DNA of 64,000 bases from contig CP030884.1 in NCBI GenBank assembly GCA_006969385.1, forward strand, positions 4,210,249 to 4,274,248. The letters run 5' to 3'. Positions 15,459 through 24,379 of the stretch are shown here, one piece after another. Source of the DNA: Planctomycetaceae bacterium (GTDB taxonomy: Bacteria > Planctomycetota > Phycisphaerae > UBA1845 > UTPLA1). The notes beneath the pieces are model-generated. The model saw nothing but the letters and a program-made list of their open reading frames with translations, ran no database searches and had not been told where the DNA came from. Position 1 is the first letter of the stretch, and the number at the start of each line of letters is the position of its first letter. The translations under genes and the position numbers were made by a program.

Positions 15459-17660
15459 ATGAAAGTAGATACGATGCTCGCTCAAGCGGATGAGCAGAAT
15501 TGGGATGGGTTGGAGTCGGAATGGCTCAAGGCAGTTGGGGATTCATCGGCAACGCCCGATCAGTTGCTGCCCGTCATCGACAAGGTGGTGGATGCGGGGC
15601 AGAACAAGCTCGCTGAAGACATGGGCTGGGCGTGGCTCTCCACCATGAAGGAAAAGCATTCCGCTCAGGATGCCCTTCGCCTCGGTCGCGGTCTGCTGCT
15701 CCGCCTGCCCGATGGCGAGCAACTGCGCGACGAAATTCTCCAGCTTTACACCGAAACCCACAAGGAACATCCCAAGCTCGATACCTGGGTGGATAAGAGC
15801 GGCCTCAAGGGCAGTATGTCCGTCCGCCGTGCCCTGCGCTTCCTCGAAGTCGGACTACGCCTCGAAGAAGGCGCGTATCTGCTCGACCGCACCGACGATA
15901 CCGCCGGTCAAATTGAAGAACTCGATCTCGATGAAGAAGAAGCCGTCGTTAAGGTCGGGCGGCGCACCAAGACGATGCCGCTCAAAGACCTCGTCGCCGA
16001 CTTCGATGTGGTGGACGAACACAACTTCCACGTCATGGAGCAGATGCATCCCGAGCAGATCAGCGATTTGATCGAAGCCAATCCGCTCAAGCTTGCCGAG
16101 GGCATCGTTCGCTCTTATCGCAACAAGATCGACCGCGACGAGATCAAATTGCTCCTTGTCCCCAAACATATGGATACCAAGAAGTGGACCGACTTCTGGA
16201 GCAAGGTGCGGGCGGGTTGTAAAAAGTCCGAACACATGCGCGTTGAAGGACGGTCACCGACGTTTTTGATTTACGATCCGGTGGGGCAAACGGCCGAGCA
16301 AGAGATCGGCGCGACCTTCTCCGACGCCACCACGCCGCGCCATTGGCTCGAGATCTTCGATAACTATCTGCGCGAAGTGGCCCATCGCGGTACCAAGCCC
16401 GACGAGGGTTTTATCAAAAAGCTCGAACTCACGATCAAGAGCGAAGTCCAACGCTACCAAAAGCATGGAGAAGGTGGCCATGCGTTCGCGACGGCGCTCG
16501 TCATCGAACGCATCGAAAAAGAGGAACTGCCGATCGACGATTCGGTGAAAGGCCTCGCCGGCAAGATGCTGGAGAAGGCGGACAAGCCCGTGCAGCTAGT
16601 CGCCGGCATTCCCGATGCCCGCCTCTGGCCGCTGGCCCTGGATTGCATCGAGCGCTCGTTGCCAGAAAAATGGCCCAACGTCTTCGCCGAACTCATTCTT
16701 TACGCTCCCGCCGGTCAGATCGATAGCATCATCAAACGCATCGAGAAAGAGGGTAAGGGCGAACTCATCAAGCCGGTCATCGATCGCGCCATTGCCGACC
16801 CCGGTCGCTATACCGACGCGTTTATGTGGGTTTGGAAGGGCCCGTCGATTAAAACGGATCTGAACCTGCCCGCCGCTTTGGAGCTTCTGAATGAAGCCCT
16901 CGCCATGTGCGGCCCGGCGCGCCATTCGCAAGGTAAAGCCGGTGGTCAATCCGAAAATGAAATGCGCGCTCGCGTGCGGGCCGGCCTTTCGGCCAAGGGT
17001 TATTCACGCTACATGGGCGTGCTGAAAGAAATCGACTTGGCGCTGGCTAAGACGCTGCGTCGCCAAATCGAACGCGCCGAAGGCCTCGGCCCCAGCGTGC
17101 AAGGCGAAATGCTAAACCGCCTCACGCGTGCCTTCCCCGATATTTACGTCAAGGTCGAAAAGACCATGTGGGAAGACGATTCGGTCTTGTACTTCACCGA
17201 GCAAGGGCTGCGCCAGCGCGAATCGGAACGCGACGATCTCGTCAACGTCAAGATGCCCGAAAATGCCCGCGCCATCGGCGCGGCGGCCGCGTTGGGCGAC
17301 CTGAGCGAAAATTCGGAATACAAGTATGCCCTCGAAGAGCGCGACTTGCTTCGCGCCCGCTTGGCACAGATCAATAGCGAACTGTCTATTGCCAAGGTTC
17401 TCAAACCCGAGATGATCGCCGCCGATCACGTCAGTGTCGGTCAGAAGATCACGCTGAAACCCGCTAATGGCGAAGCGCCTTTCGACATTCGCATTATGGG
17501 CGTGGGCGATTCCGATTCGGATACGCGGACCTATGCCTATCAAACACCGATTGCAATGCAAATACTCGGCGCGAAAAAGGGCGGGACGGTCACGCTGGCA
17601 TTCGATGGGAAGAATGAAGTGTCCTACGAAGTCACGGCCATCGAATCGGCGATCGATTAG
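15459..17660 (+). CDS. greA: Long GreA: transcript cleavage factor with large N-terminal extension
   Basis: A 733-residue protein. The last 160 or so residues are a GreA/GreB module: the coiled coil with AAALGDLSENSEYKYALEER, where the acidic residues act in stimulating RNA polymerase to cleave backtracked transcripts, and the C-terminal FKBP-like fold. The first 570 residues are a helical extension of unknown role, rich in Lys and Glu. Standard GreA is about 160 residues; long forms of about 720 residues are known in Chlamydia. ATG 15459 follows GAGGAGG at 15439-15445 (13-nt gap). A longer reading from 15348 would begin in the preceding terminator. A terminator follows at 17691. Confidence 0.85.
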   Translation: MKVDTMLAQADEQNWDGLESEWLKAVGDSSATPDQLLPVIDKVVDAGQNKLAEDMGWAWLSTMKEKHSAQDALRLGRGLLLRLPDGEQLRDEILQLYTETHKEHPKLDTWVDKSGLKGSMSVRRALRFLEVGLRLEEGAYLLDRTDDTAGQIEELDLDEEEAVVKVGRRTKTMPLKDLVADFDVVDEHNFHVMEQMHPEQISDLIEANPLKLAEGIVRSYRNKIDRDEIKLLLVPKHMDTKKWTDFWSKVRAGCKKSEHMRVEGRSPTFLIYDPVGQTAEQEIGATFSDATTPRHWLEIFDNYLREVAHRGTKPDEGFIKKLELTIKSEVQRYQKHGEGGHAFATALVIERIEKEELPIDDSVKGLAGKMLEKADKPVQLVAGIPDARLWPLALDCIERSLPEKWPNVFAELILYAPAGQIDSIIKRIEKEGKGELIKPVIDRAIADPGRYTDAFMWVWKGPSIKTDLNLPAALELLNEALAMCGPARHSQGKAGGQSENEMRARVRAGLSAKGYSRYMGVLKEIDLALAKTLRRQIERAEGLGPSVQGEMLNRLTRAFPDIYVKVEKTMWEDDSVLYFTEQGLRQRESERDDLVNVKMPENARAIGAAAALGDLSENSEYKYALEERDLLRARLAQINSELSIAKVLKPEMIAADHVSVGQKITLKPANGEAPFDIRIMGVGDSDSDTRTYAYQTPIAMQILGAKKGGTVTLAFDGKNEVSYEVTAIESAID

Positions 17661-17690
17661 TCGACGATTGCGACAACTCTTGAAGATAAA

Positions 17691-17716
17691 AAAGGCGGGT
17701 CTAGTGCCCGCCTTTT
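17691..17716 (+). terminator. Intrinsic terminator after greA
   Basis: AAAGGCGGG (17691-17699) pairs with CCCGCCTTT (17707-17715), loop of 7, followed by T. The run of A on the left could make it work in both directions, serving also the PilZ gene on the other strand. Confidence 0.8.
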
Positions 17717-17753
17717 CTCATTGAATTGTTCAACCTCGTGCAGCGCGTATCGC

Positions 17754-18092
17754 TTACCACGGAAACTCGATCTTCGGCTCGTTGTTTTCTCCGATCGCAT
17801 CGTCTTCAACGCACCCCACAAGCGTGAGTTCGTCGGTCACGATTTCGGAACGCGTAACACGAAACGCATCGCCCAGAATATCCCAACGATCCCGATCGAA
17901 GCGGCGAATGTTGATGCGTTCGCCGATCTTGGGGGCTTGCTCGGCCTTGACCATAAAGCCATAGCCCGACGGCGAACGGTCGATGGTCCAGCCTTTGAAA
18001 TCTTCAAATTTGCCGGGGTGTTTCCAGCGGATGACGTCATCACTGGCCAGTCGGACTTCGCGGCGGCGTTCGATGGTCGCGGTGGTGCTCAT
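17754..18092 (-). CDS. PilZ-domain protein, likely c-di-GMP binding
   Basis: A 112-residue single-domain protein. The two PilZ signatures are present: RRREVR near residues 9-14 and DRSPSGYG near 38-45, which in PilZ domains hold c-di-GMP. The start is preceded by GGGAGG on the reverse strand. The 5' end overlaps the end of the zinc-ribbon gene just upstream by 53 nt, so the two probably form one transcript. The target of the signal is not evident from the neighbours. Confidence 0.75.
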   Translation of the reverse strand: MSTTATIERRREVRLASDDVIRWKHPGKFEDFKGWTIDRSPSGYGFMVKAEQAPKIGERINIRRFDRDRWDILGDAFRVTRSEIVTDELTLVGCVEDDAIGENNEPKIEFPW

Positions 18093-18615
18093 GCAATAGG
18101 CCTCCCGGGGCGGCGTCGCGCCCGCTGTCGTCGTTATCGGTGGCGGGGGGAGGCGGGTTGAGGTTTGCGTCCGACAATTCGGCCCAACGGCTTATCAGAC
18201 GTCGATGCTCGTCGGAAAACGCCGTTCCACATTCCGGGCAGCGGCCCGACTGGTTTCCGATCAGGTTGTAACCACAGGCGTGACAGCGTGTCGCGCGCTC
18301 GAGTAGATAGGCTTCAAGTTCTGCTTCAATCAGCACGCGCGACTTGCGATGTAGCCAGATCGAAAGGAATAGCAAAACTACCAACGCGGCCAATGAGGGT
18401 GCCGGGCCGAAGCGCGCCACGCTGCCTCCGGCCAACGACGACCATACGATCATCAATACCGCCGCCTGATGCTTGCGGATTACGGTGCGTTGCGCATGGT
18501 TGTAAGCGTGATGCTGTGCCTTGGCGTCGCCAAATTCGCGCAGCAGCGGAAAGGCCCGCACGCGCCGACCGGTGATGTCGGCATAGATGAGGTGTTTCCA
18601 GCGGTTGCCACCCAT
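18040..18615 (-). CDS. Membrane protein with zinc ribbon
   Basis: A 191-residue protein with two hydrophobic helices at about 51-64 and 72-87 and a zinc ribbon CHACGYNLIGN...CPECG near 113-132. The C-terminal 40 residues are low-complexity (Pro/Asp/Arg). The last 53 nt overlap the PilZ gene in another frame, so the true end may matter less than the first 150 residues. It is a relative of the other CGY-CPECG proteins in this window. Function unknown. Confidence 0.6.
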   Translation of the reverse strand: MGGNRWKHLIYADITGRRVRAFPLLREFGDAKAQHHAYNHAQRTVIRKHQAAVLMIVWSSLAGGSVARFGPAPSLAALVVLLFLSIWLHRKSRVLIEAELEAYLLERATRCHACGYNLIGNQSGRCPECGTAFSDEHRRLISRWAELSDANLNPPPPATDNDDSGRDAAPGGLLHEHHRDHRTPPRSPTGQ

Positions 18616-18798
18616 ATTCGATGATATGCATCAAGGTGTTGTTGGTTACGCGATGGCGGAAATAAAAAATACTGTCGGGCGGAATCGGCGTGGATATCAT
18701 TGCGCAGTTGCAGGATCGCTGGGACAATCAGTTACATCCTGACAACTAAACAATCAGCGGCAAACTTGAGATGCCATGCAACAACTTCTAGGGAGAGC

Positions 18799-19317
18799 CT
18801 ACCAATAATCGTCCAGAAACCAATTGCCAGTAAGTCTTGTTGTTTCCATGATGTCTAAATACTCTGAGTCGATGTAATCAAAACCGACAGGTTCCGGTCC
18901 TCCGTAAATGTGAAAGCTCACGCCGGTAATGGTAACATCGATCTCGTATATGGGGTAGAGACCGATCCAACGGGGAAACTTGATCCGCTCTCCGGCTTGA
19001 ATTGCTTCGACAGTCTCTTGGAAACTTTGAGCGCTCCTCGAAAAACGCCAATGCAATGTGGTCCGCGACAAACTGAGGTAGATACAAAATGCGGCGGCGA
19101 ATGCGGTCATGCACCCAAAGACCACGAATTGACGCCTTTTCCTCTTACATACTAACGAGACGAACCAGCAAACTCCCAGCACCAAGAATGATAACGAATA
19201 AAGCGAGTCTACTATTGCGATGAAAGGCCACCCCGGCAGACTCGTGGCCGCCGCCCACACAACAATAAATGAAACAACTAGGAGCGAGTCTATCAGGATG
19301 ACGTTCGTCTTCTTCAT
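18799..19317 (-). CDS. Hypothetical membrane protein
   Basis: A 172-residue protein with three hydrophobic helices (about 6-26, 32-54 and 62-84), then a soluble C-terminal half rich in aromatic residues. ATG 19317 is chosen; a longer reading to 19353 begins inside the terminator of the upstream aldehyde dehydrogenase gene. Its composition is AT-richer than its neighbours. No family recognised. Confidence 0.5.
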   Translation of the reverse strand: MKKTNVILIDSLLVVSFIVVWAAATSLPGWPFIAIVDSLYSLSFLVLGVCWFVSLVCKRKRRQFVVFGCMTAFAAAFCIYLSLSRTTLHWRFSRSAQSFQETVEAIQAGERIKFPRWIGLYPIYEIDVTITGVSFHIYGGPEPVGFDYIDSEYLDIMETTRLTGNWFLDDYW

Positions 19318-19351
19318 GGAAATATGCCTGACCCGCCGTTTCCCTGTAAAC

Positions 19352-19384
19352 AAAAATCGGCCCTCTCCCGGACTGGGAGAGGGC
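19352..19384 (-). terminator. Intrinsic terminator of the aldehyde dehydrogenase gene
   Basis: Reading the minus strand, GCCCTCTCCC (19384-19375) pairs with GGGAGAGGGC (19369-19360), 5-nt loop, then CGATTTTTG. It sits 14 bp after the stop of the gene. Confidence 0.82.
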
Positions 19385-19397
19385 GAATAGCTGCGTG

Positions 19398-20867
19398 CTA
19401 CATCTTCATCGTAACGGTCTTCACTTCAGTGTAATTCTGCAACGCGTATTCACCGAGTTCGCGACCGATGCCGCTACGCTTGAAGCCGCCGAATGGTGCG
19501 GCCGCATCGAAGACGTCGTAGCAGTTGACCCAAACCGTTCCCGCGCGGACGCCGTTGCTGATTTTCAGGGCCTTTTGGATGTCCTTGGTCCATACAGCGG
19601 CAGCGAGGCCATACGTTGTGCGGTTCGAGCGCTCGACGGCTTCGTTAATATCCTTAAACGGCATCACGCTCATCACCGGGCCGAAGATTTCTTCCTGGGC
19701 AATGGTCATATCATCTTTGACGTTGTCGAAGACCGTCGGGCTGATGAAGTAGCCGCGCTCGCCCACGCGGGTGCCGCCGCAGCGCATCTCGGCGCCTTCC
19801 TTCTTGCCCGATTCGATGTAACCCATCACGCGGTCAAACTGTTCTTCACTAACCTGCGGGCCTTGTTCGGTCTTGTCGCTAAAGGGATCGCCCACGACGC
19901 GCTCTTCGGCCTTCTTCACGAGCCGATCGACGAACTCACTGTGGATCGATTGTTCGACCATCAAACGCGAACCGGCGCAGCAGCATTGACCTTGATTGAA
20001 GAACAAAGCAAAGAACGCGCCTTCGACGGCGGCGTCCATATCGGCATCGGCGAAGACAATGTTGGGGCTCTTGCCACCGAGCTCGAGCGTGACGCGTTTG
20101 AGATTGGTCTTGGCCGCAGTTTCCATGATCTTATGACCGACTTCGGTCGAACCGGTAAAGGCGACTTTGTCTACGTCGTGATGCGCGGCCAGCGGCGCGC
20201 CAGCACCGGGGCCAAAGCCGGGGACGACGTTGATGACGCCTTCGGGGTAACCTGCTTCGGCTGCGAGTTGCGTCACATACAGCGCCGTCAGTGGTGTTTG
20301 TTCGGCGGGTTTGAGAATGATGGAGTTGCCCATCGCCAGCGCCGGTCCCCACTTCCATGCCTGCATCAACATGGGAAAGTTCCACGGAATAATCTGCGCG
20401 CACACGCCGACGGGTTCGTGCCGCGTGTAGCAGAAGAATGGGCCGTTGATCGGAATCGTTTTGCCGTGGTTCTTGTCGGCCCAACCGGCATAGTAGCGAT
20501 AGCACGCAATGGTCAGCGGAATATCGACATAACGGGAATCTTTGTAGGGCTTGCCGTTATCGAGCGATTCGAGGCGGGCGAGTTCTTCGATGTTGGCTTC
20601 GATCAGATCGGCCAGCTTGTACATTAGGTTCCCGCGCTCGGCGCCACTCATGCGCGACCAAGCGCTGTTGTCGAACGCCTTGCGCGCAGCGGCCACAGCG
20701 CGATTGATGTCTTCTTCCTGACCTTCGGCGACACCGCAGATCGGTTCGCCGGTGCTGGGGTTGATCGTATCGAACGTCTTGCCGGAGGCGGCATCGACCC
20801 ATTCGCCGTTGATAAAGCACTGGGTGTATTTAACGTCGATGTCCTGAGCGGCAGGTGCAATAGCCAT
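19398..20867 (-). CDS. NAD-dependent aldehyde dehydrogenase (ALDH1/2 type)
   Basis: A 489-residue enzyme oxidising aldehydes to carboxylates. Motifs: IIPWNFPM and KPAEQTPL (coenzyme binding), FTGSTEVGH, LELGGKSPN (general base Glu), NQGQCCCAGSR (catalytic Cys) and EEIFGPV. Overall sequence is close to the tetrameric class 1/2 ALDHs of eukaryotes and bacteria. GGAGG lies 9 nt before the ATG. It is monocistronic: a terminator follows and no gene precedes it closely. The exact substrate is not evident. Confidence 0.93.
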   Translation of the reverse strand: MAIAPAAQDIDVKYTQCFINGEWVDAASGKTFDTINPSTGEPICGVAEGQEEDINRAVAAARKAFDNSAWSRMSGAERGNLMYKLADLIEANIEELARLESLDNGKPYKDSRYVDIPLTIACYRYYAGWADKNHGKTIPINGPFFCYTRHEPVGVCAQIIPWNFPMLMQAWKWGPALAMGNSIILKPAEQTPLTALYVTQLAAEAGYPEGVINVVPGFGPGAGAPLAAHHDVDKVAFTGSTEVGHKIMETAAKTNLKRVTLELGGKSPNIVFADADMDAAVEGAFFALFFNQGQCCCAGSRLMVEQSIHSEFVDRLVKKAEERVVGDPFSDKTEQGPQVSEEQFDRVMGYIESGKKEGAEMRCGGTRVGERGYFISPTVFDNVKDDMTIAQEEIFGPVMSVMPFKDINEAVERSNRTTYGLAAAVWTKDIQKALKISNGVRAGTVWVNCYDVFDAAAPFGGFKRSGIGRELGEYALQNYTEVKTVTMKM

Positions 20868-21193
20868 ACAGAAATGCCTCCAATGGTTCGGCGCGAGATG
20901 CGCAACAGTCAGTTTGAGCCCCGAGTGATTTGTCTTACCGGCACAAACAACGCTGCGCGGCGGGGCGACCTGAAATTCGTGGCAATAGTGTAGCAGAGAG
21001 GGGCAGGGGAAGCGAATGAGGAGAGGGCCGGGGACTCTTTGGTCTCAAGTATTTGTCGGACTAATCGATGGCTGGCATGCTAGTCAGTTCAAAGGACCAA
21101 ATTTTTTGGCGGAGCAGCGATCATCGAAGGAGGGACGATCCGGTGGCACAGCACGGATGCATCTGTAGAACCGGAAAACGTGGTGCAAGGCGG
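20868..21193. other. Intergenic region without a supported gene
   Basis: It lies upstream of the aldehyde dehydrogenase and downstream of the HEPN-type gene, both on the minus strand. It must hold the dehydrogenase promoter, but I find no convincing -35/-10 pair, RNA or terminator. Confidence 0.5.
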
Positions 21194-22027
21194 CTAACTT
21201 TCGCCCCGATTACCATTTAAGCAAGCTATGGCGGCCTTTAAGACTTGTACGCAGATAGTGGCTGTATGTTGATCAGGATTGAATTTCGAAACCAGTTGTT
21301 GATTGGGATGGATAAAGTTACGAAAGTCTCGTAAGGCGTGACTGAATTTCTTCACATCAAGCGTCAAGATTCGAAGCTCGCAGGATACATCGATAAGTTG
21401 TGCCAAAGTCCATTGATGAATTAACTTCACTTTTCCGTCTTTGTTTTTGGGGCTATTAGGGGCTTGATTGAATTCTCGTTGCCTGCGAGATGCTATGCCA
21501 AGGAGAAGACCCTCGAGGATGCTGCCACACAGAAATATAGTTGCAAGTGGTGCTCCCGACTTGTGAGTGATGAACACTTCATTCAGTCGGGCCTTCAATA
21601 CTGGGAGTAGTCCTGCGTCTATCGTAATCGCCTCGATATTGGCTTCGCCAAAATCACGGTCAATGAATGCGACTTTGATTGCTGCCTCATCTGCGGTCCT
21701 TCCCAATAGCCTCTCAGCAATCTTCTGGCATGAGTCTGCGAGCGTGACCCGATCGCAGTCGGCACCACGGTTTAGAAATCGCCAATAATCGATCAATTCA
21801 ATAAGAACTCTACCTACGACTTCGTTTGGCTCTGATTTCCAGAATGCCCTGAGTCGTTTCGCTTTTGAGTCACCAAAGGTGTTGTATTGCATTGAATAAA
21901 TGTCTCTGCGTGCAGCCTCAAAAATGAAGTCATGGAATGTCTGATTTGAGAAGTCCAATACATAACCTGATCCCATCTCGAATAGGTCTTCCAACTGTTT
22001 CTTTTCAATCGTCTTTAAGTCGCTCAT
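21194..22027 (-). CDS. HEPN-like protein, possible abortive-infection type
   Basis: A 277-residue protein. Residues about 1-80 form a conserved-looking module (LFEMGSGYVLDFSNQTF, SKAKRLRAFW) of the kind seen at the N-terminus of proteins scattered in defence loci. The C-terminal region has ATIFLCGSILEGLLLGI and then ALRDFRNFIHP, where R233/R236 and H240 fit the R-x(4-6)-H motif of HEPN RNases. The gene is much AT-richer than its surroundings and stands alone, which suggests transfer. Role in phage defence is an inference; a housekeeping HEPN function is also possible. Confidence 0.6.
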   Translation of the reverse strand: MSDLKTIEKKQLEDLFEMGSGYVLDFSNQTFHDFIFEAARRDIYSMQYNTFGDSKAKRLRAFWKSEPNEVVGRVLIELIDYWRFLNRGADCDRVTLADSCQKIAERLLGRTADEAAIKVAFIDRDFGEANIEAITIDAGLLPVLKARLNEVFITHKSGAPLATIFLCGSILEGLLLGIASRRQREFNQAPNSPKNKDGKVKLIHQWTLAQLIDVSCELRILTLDVKKFSHALRDFRNFIHPNQQLVSKFNPDQHTATICVQVLKAAIACLNGNRGES

Positions 22028-22233
22028 TTTCGTAATGTCGGAGCATGTAGCATTGCTTCAGGAATTAAAATGTATGTTGCCCTATGACAATGTGAATTTC
22101 TAAGGTGGCGCTTTTGTTAATTCAATAGTTTGTGATTTTGTCTGCAACAATGTAAAAGGTCTTGATGTCCATCTAGATATTTGTGGCATGAGATTTCAAG
22201 CGAGCAATCTTGAAAAACGTCGCGGGTCCTTTT

Positions 22234-23187
22234 TTAACCCTCCAGCAACTTCTCCACAAACCCTGCGATGTCCTCGCCGTCGACCGCGCCGTCATTATTC
22301 ATATCACCAGCCAGCGGTGGCGGTGGTGAAGCGAGGACGCCGATGCCGTAGGGGTCGAACGTTTCCGAGATCATCACTTCGTTGATCGATGTACCGTCGT
22401 AGTTTCCGCTCCAGATGGAGCCGTCGGTGTTGTTGACCCAGAACACTTCCTGATGTGTGGGATTGATTGCCAGCGTGGTGGGGCTAATGGCGGCCGGCGC
22501 GCCGGCGATGATCGTGGTGGTACCGTCAAGTAAATCGAGGCCACGGATCTGATTGGCAAGGAAGTCCGTCCAGACAACGCGGCGATTGACCGCATCGATG
22601 GCGATGCCGATTGGAAAGATACCGGCGCTCGTTATGGCAGTCTCAATATTGGTGCCGAGATCATCCGAACGCTGAATGCGGCCCAGCGTGGTGTCGGTCC
22701 AGTAGAGTTGGCGTTCGTGCGGGTCGAAGGCAATGCCGAACGTCGTGATTCCGCTGTGCACGGTTTGCTGATCGGTACCATCGAGCCTTACGCGGACGAT
22801 ACGGGCTGCGCCCAACTCGGAGATGTAGAGGCAGCCTTGTTCAGGGTCGACGGCTAACGCTGTCGGTTGATTGAGGCCCGTGACGATTACGTTGACGCCG
22901 GTGCCGTCAAGATTCGCTCGACGTACCAAGCCGCTGTTGAAATCTGTCCAGAAGACTGTTTCGCTGGCGGCATCGATGGCCAAGGCTTGGGGCAGGATGG
23001 CCGCGTTTTCGATCAGCGGTTCTGTTACGAGCGAGCAATTGAAATTGGCGCGTTGCACACCTTGCACGCCGCGATCGGTGAAGTAGATCACCTGGGCATC
23101 GAGCCGTGTGGATGTAAAGCATCCGAGACAAGCCATCACAATCAAGAGGACAGCCTTGCTGATTGGTCGCCGTTTGACGAAACGCAT
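22234..23187 (-). CDS. Secreted YWTD-type beta-propeller with dockerin-like C-terminus
   Basis: A 317-residue exported protein. Residues 1-31 are a signal peptide. About 32-290 form repeated blades of the LDL-receptor YWTD kind (VIYFTD, VFWTDF, LYWTDT, VVWTDF, VFWVNN with ANLDGTG-like turns). The last 25 residues, GDMNNDGAVDGEDIAGFVEK, are a single dockerin/EF-hand-like element typical of planctomycete secreted proteins. Binding partner unknown. Confidence 0.8.
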   Translation of the reverse strand: MRFVKRRPISKAVLLIVMACLGCFTSTRLDAQVIYFTDRGVQGVQRANFNCSLVTEPLIENAAILPQALAIDAASETVFWTDFNSGLVRRANLDGTGVNVIVTGLNQPTALAVDPEQGCLYISELGAARIVRVRLDGTDQQTVHSGITTFGIAFDPHERQLYWTDTTLGRIQRSDDLGTNIETAITSAGIFPIGIAIDAVNRRVVWTDFLANQIRGLDLLDGTTTIIAGAPAAISPTTLAINPTHQEVFWVNNTDGSIWSGNYDGTSINEVMISETFDPYGIGVLASPPPPLAGDMNNDGAVDGEDIAGFVEKLLEG

Positions 23188-23252
23188 CGAGTATCTATCG
23201 ACCGAATAGCGAAATTAAGATTGATGGTGCAGGGGGTAACGTCAGTCAACAA

Positions 23253-23287
23253 AAAAGCCTGCCTGCGAAGATCGCAAGCAGGCTTTT
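23253..23287 (-). terminator. Intrinsic terminator after the PEP-CTERM gene
   Basis: AAAAGCCTGC (23253-23262) and GCAGGCTTTT (23278-23287) pair, with an inner partial stem. A and T runs on both sides could make it bidirectional. It separates the PEP-CTERM gene from the propeller gene. Confidence 0.8.
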
Positions 23288-23358
23288 GTTGAGCTAATTA
23301 AGTTTTCGTTGCGATTCAGTTACCCGTTATGGGGCAACGAATGCTGCGTTGTTTGCCA

Positions 23359-24045
23359 TTAGCGGCGGCGACGAAGCAAAGCAACGGCACCGAGACCCAG
23401 CAACGAGAGCGTAGCGGGCTCGGGAATGTTGTAGTTGTAAGTGATGGTGACCGAACCATTGGCGGCTGCGGGCGTCGAAGCTTGCTCGACACCGCTAAGG
23501 CCGCTGACACTGAGGAAATTGTTGGCGTCGACCAGCACATCGAACGTGGTGCCACCGACGTACGCGCCAATCAAAGCACTATTGATCATGCCCGAATCGT
23601 TATCGTTGGCATTGCCACCATTGAGTTGAAAGCCATCGGGGCCCGTCGGATCGAAGTCGTTCGGGACATCACCGACATTGCCTGCGAGCGCAACCCCCAG
23701 AGCGGATGTGGTTGCTGCCAAGCTACCGACGACCGGCTGGAAAGCATTATCGATGAGCGGCACGTCAGGCGAACTCAACGTAGCACCGACACCGAATTCG
23801 ATATTGACCGAGCCGGCGTCTTCGCCATCGTTGTCGGCGATCGCCAAGCCGCCGTTCGAATTCAGATCAAATTCGACAATGACGGATTTGAGAATACCGA
23901 GCGACGGATCAAAGCGATTGAACGTAAGGGTGCGATCAAAGTCGGGCGTACCCGAGAACGGCATGGTCTGCACCACCATTTGTGCAGACGCGGTAGCACC
24001 CGAAATCGCGACGGCGAGGGCTGCAACCATCAACTTAAGCTTCAT
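23359..24045 (-). CDS. PEP-CTERM sorting-domain protein
   Basis: A 228-residue exported protein. It has a signal peptide at 1-21 (ending TASAQ), a beta-rich, Asn/Asp-rich body without a recognised enzyme motif, and a C-terminal PEP-CTERM signal: IPEPATLSLLGLGAVALL followed by RRRR. Such tails are processed by an exosortase. GGAGG lies just before ATG 24045; longer readings add a non-secretory stretch. Confidence 0.83.
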   Translation of the reverse strand: MKLKLMVAALAVAISGATASAQMVVQTMPFSGTPDFDRTLTFNRFDPSLGILKSVIVEFDLNSNGGLAIADNDGEDAGSVNIEFGVGATLSSPDVPLIDNAFQPVVGSLAATTSALGVALAGNVGDVPNDFDPTGPDGFQLNGGNANDNDSGMINSALIGAYVGGTTFDVLVDANNFLSVSGLSGVEQASTPAAANGSVTITYNYNIPEPATLSLLGLGAVALLRRRR

Positions 24046-24379
24046 TTCACTCCTCCAAGGAAATCTGTTGTCTTGAGAACCGCCGTTTCTCCGGCAGCTC
24101 CGAATTTTTTGCGCTTGGGGATTCTCCCCCCGAACAAACATTATTACACCTAAACTGGTTCCTCATGTCAACGATTATGTGCGGCACGCTGCTGGATTTT
24201 ATAGTCTCCTAAACTATTGATATAAAATAGGTTATGCACATCTGGTTCGTATGGGCGCTTCGTTAGCGATTTCTTCACACTGCAAAAGTAGCCTGCTAAA
24301 CGGTATTACTTCGATCACTCGGCTCGCTCGCAGGCCTAGGGATGAGCCTGTAAAGCCGCCGCAACCGCGCTCTTCGCCC

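Noticed and set aside
19395..20627. 410-codon open frame antisense to the aldehyde dehydrogenase
   Set aside because: The minus strand gives a full-length ALDH; the opposite frame is a shadow.
23329..24153. 274-codon plus-strand frame opposite the PEP-CTERM gene
   Set aside because: The minus strand has ribosome site, signal peptide and PEP-CTERM tail.
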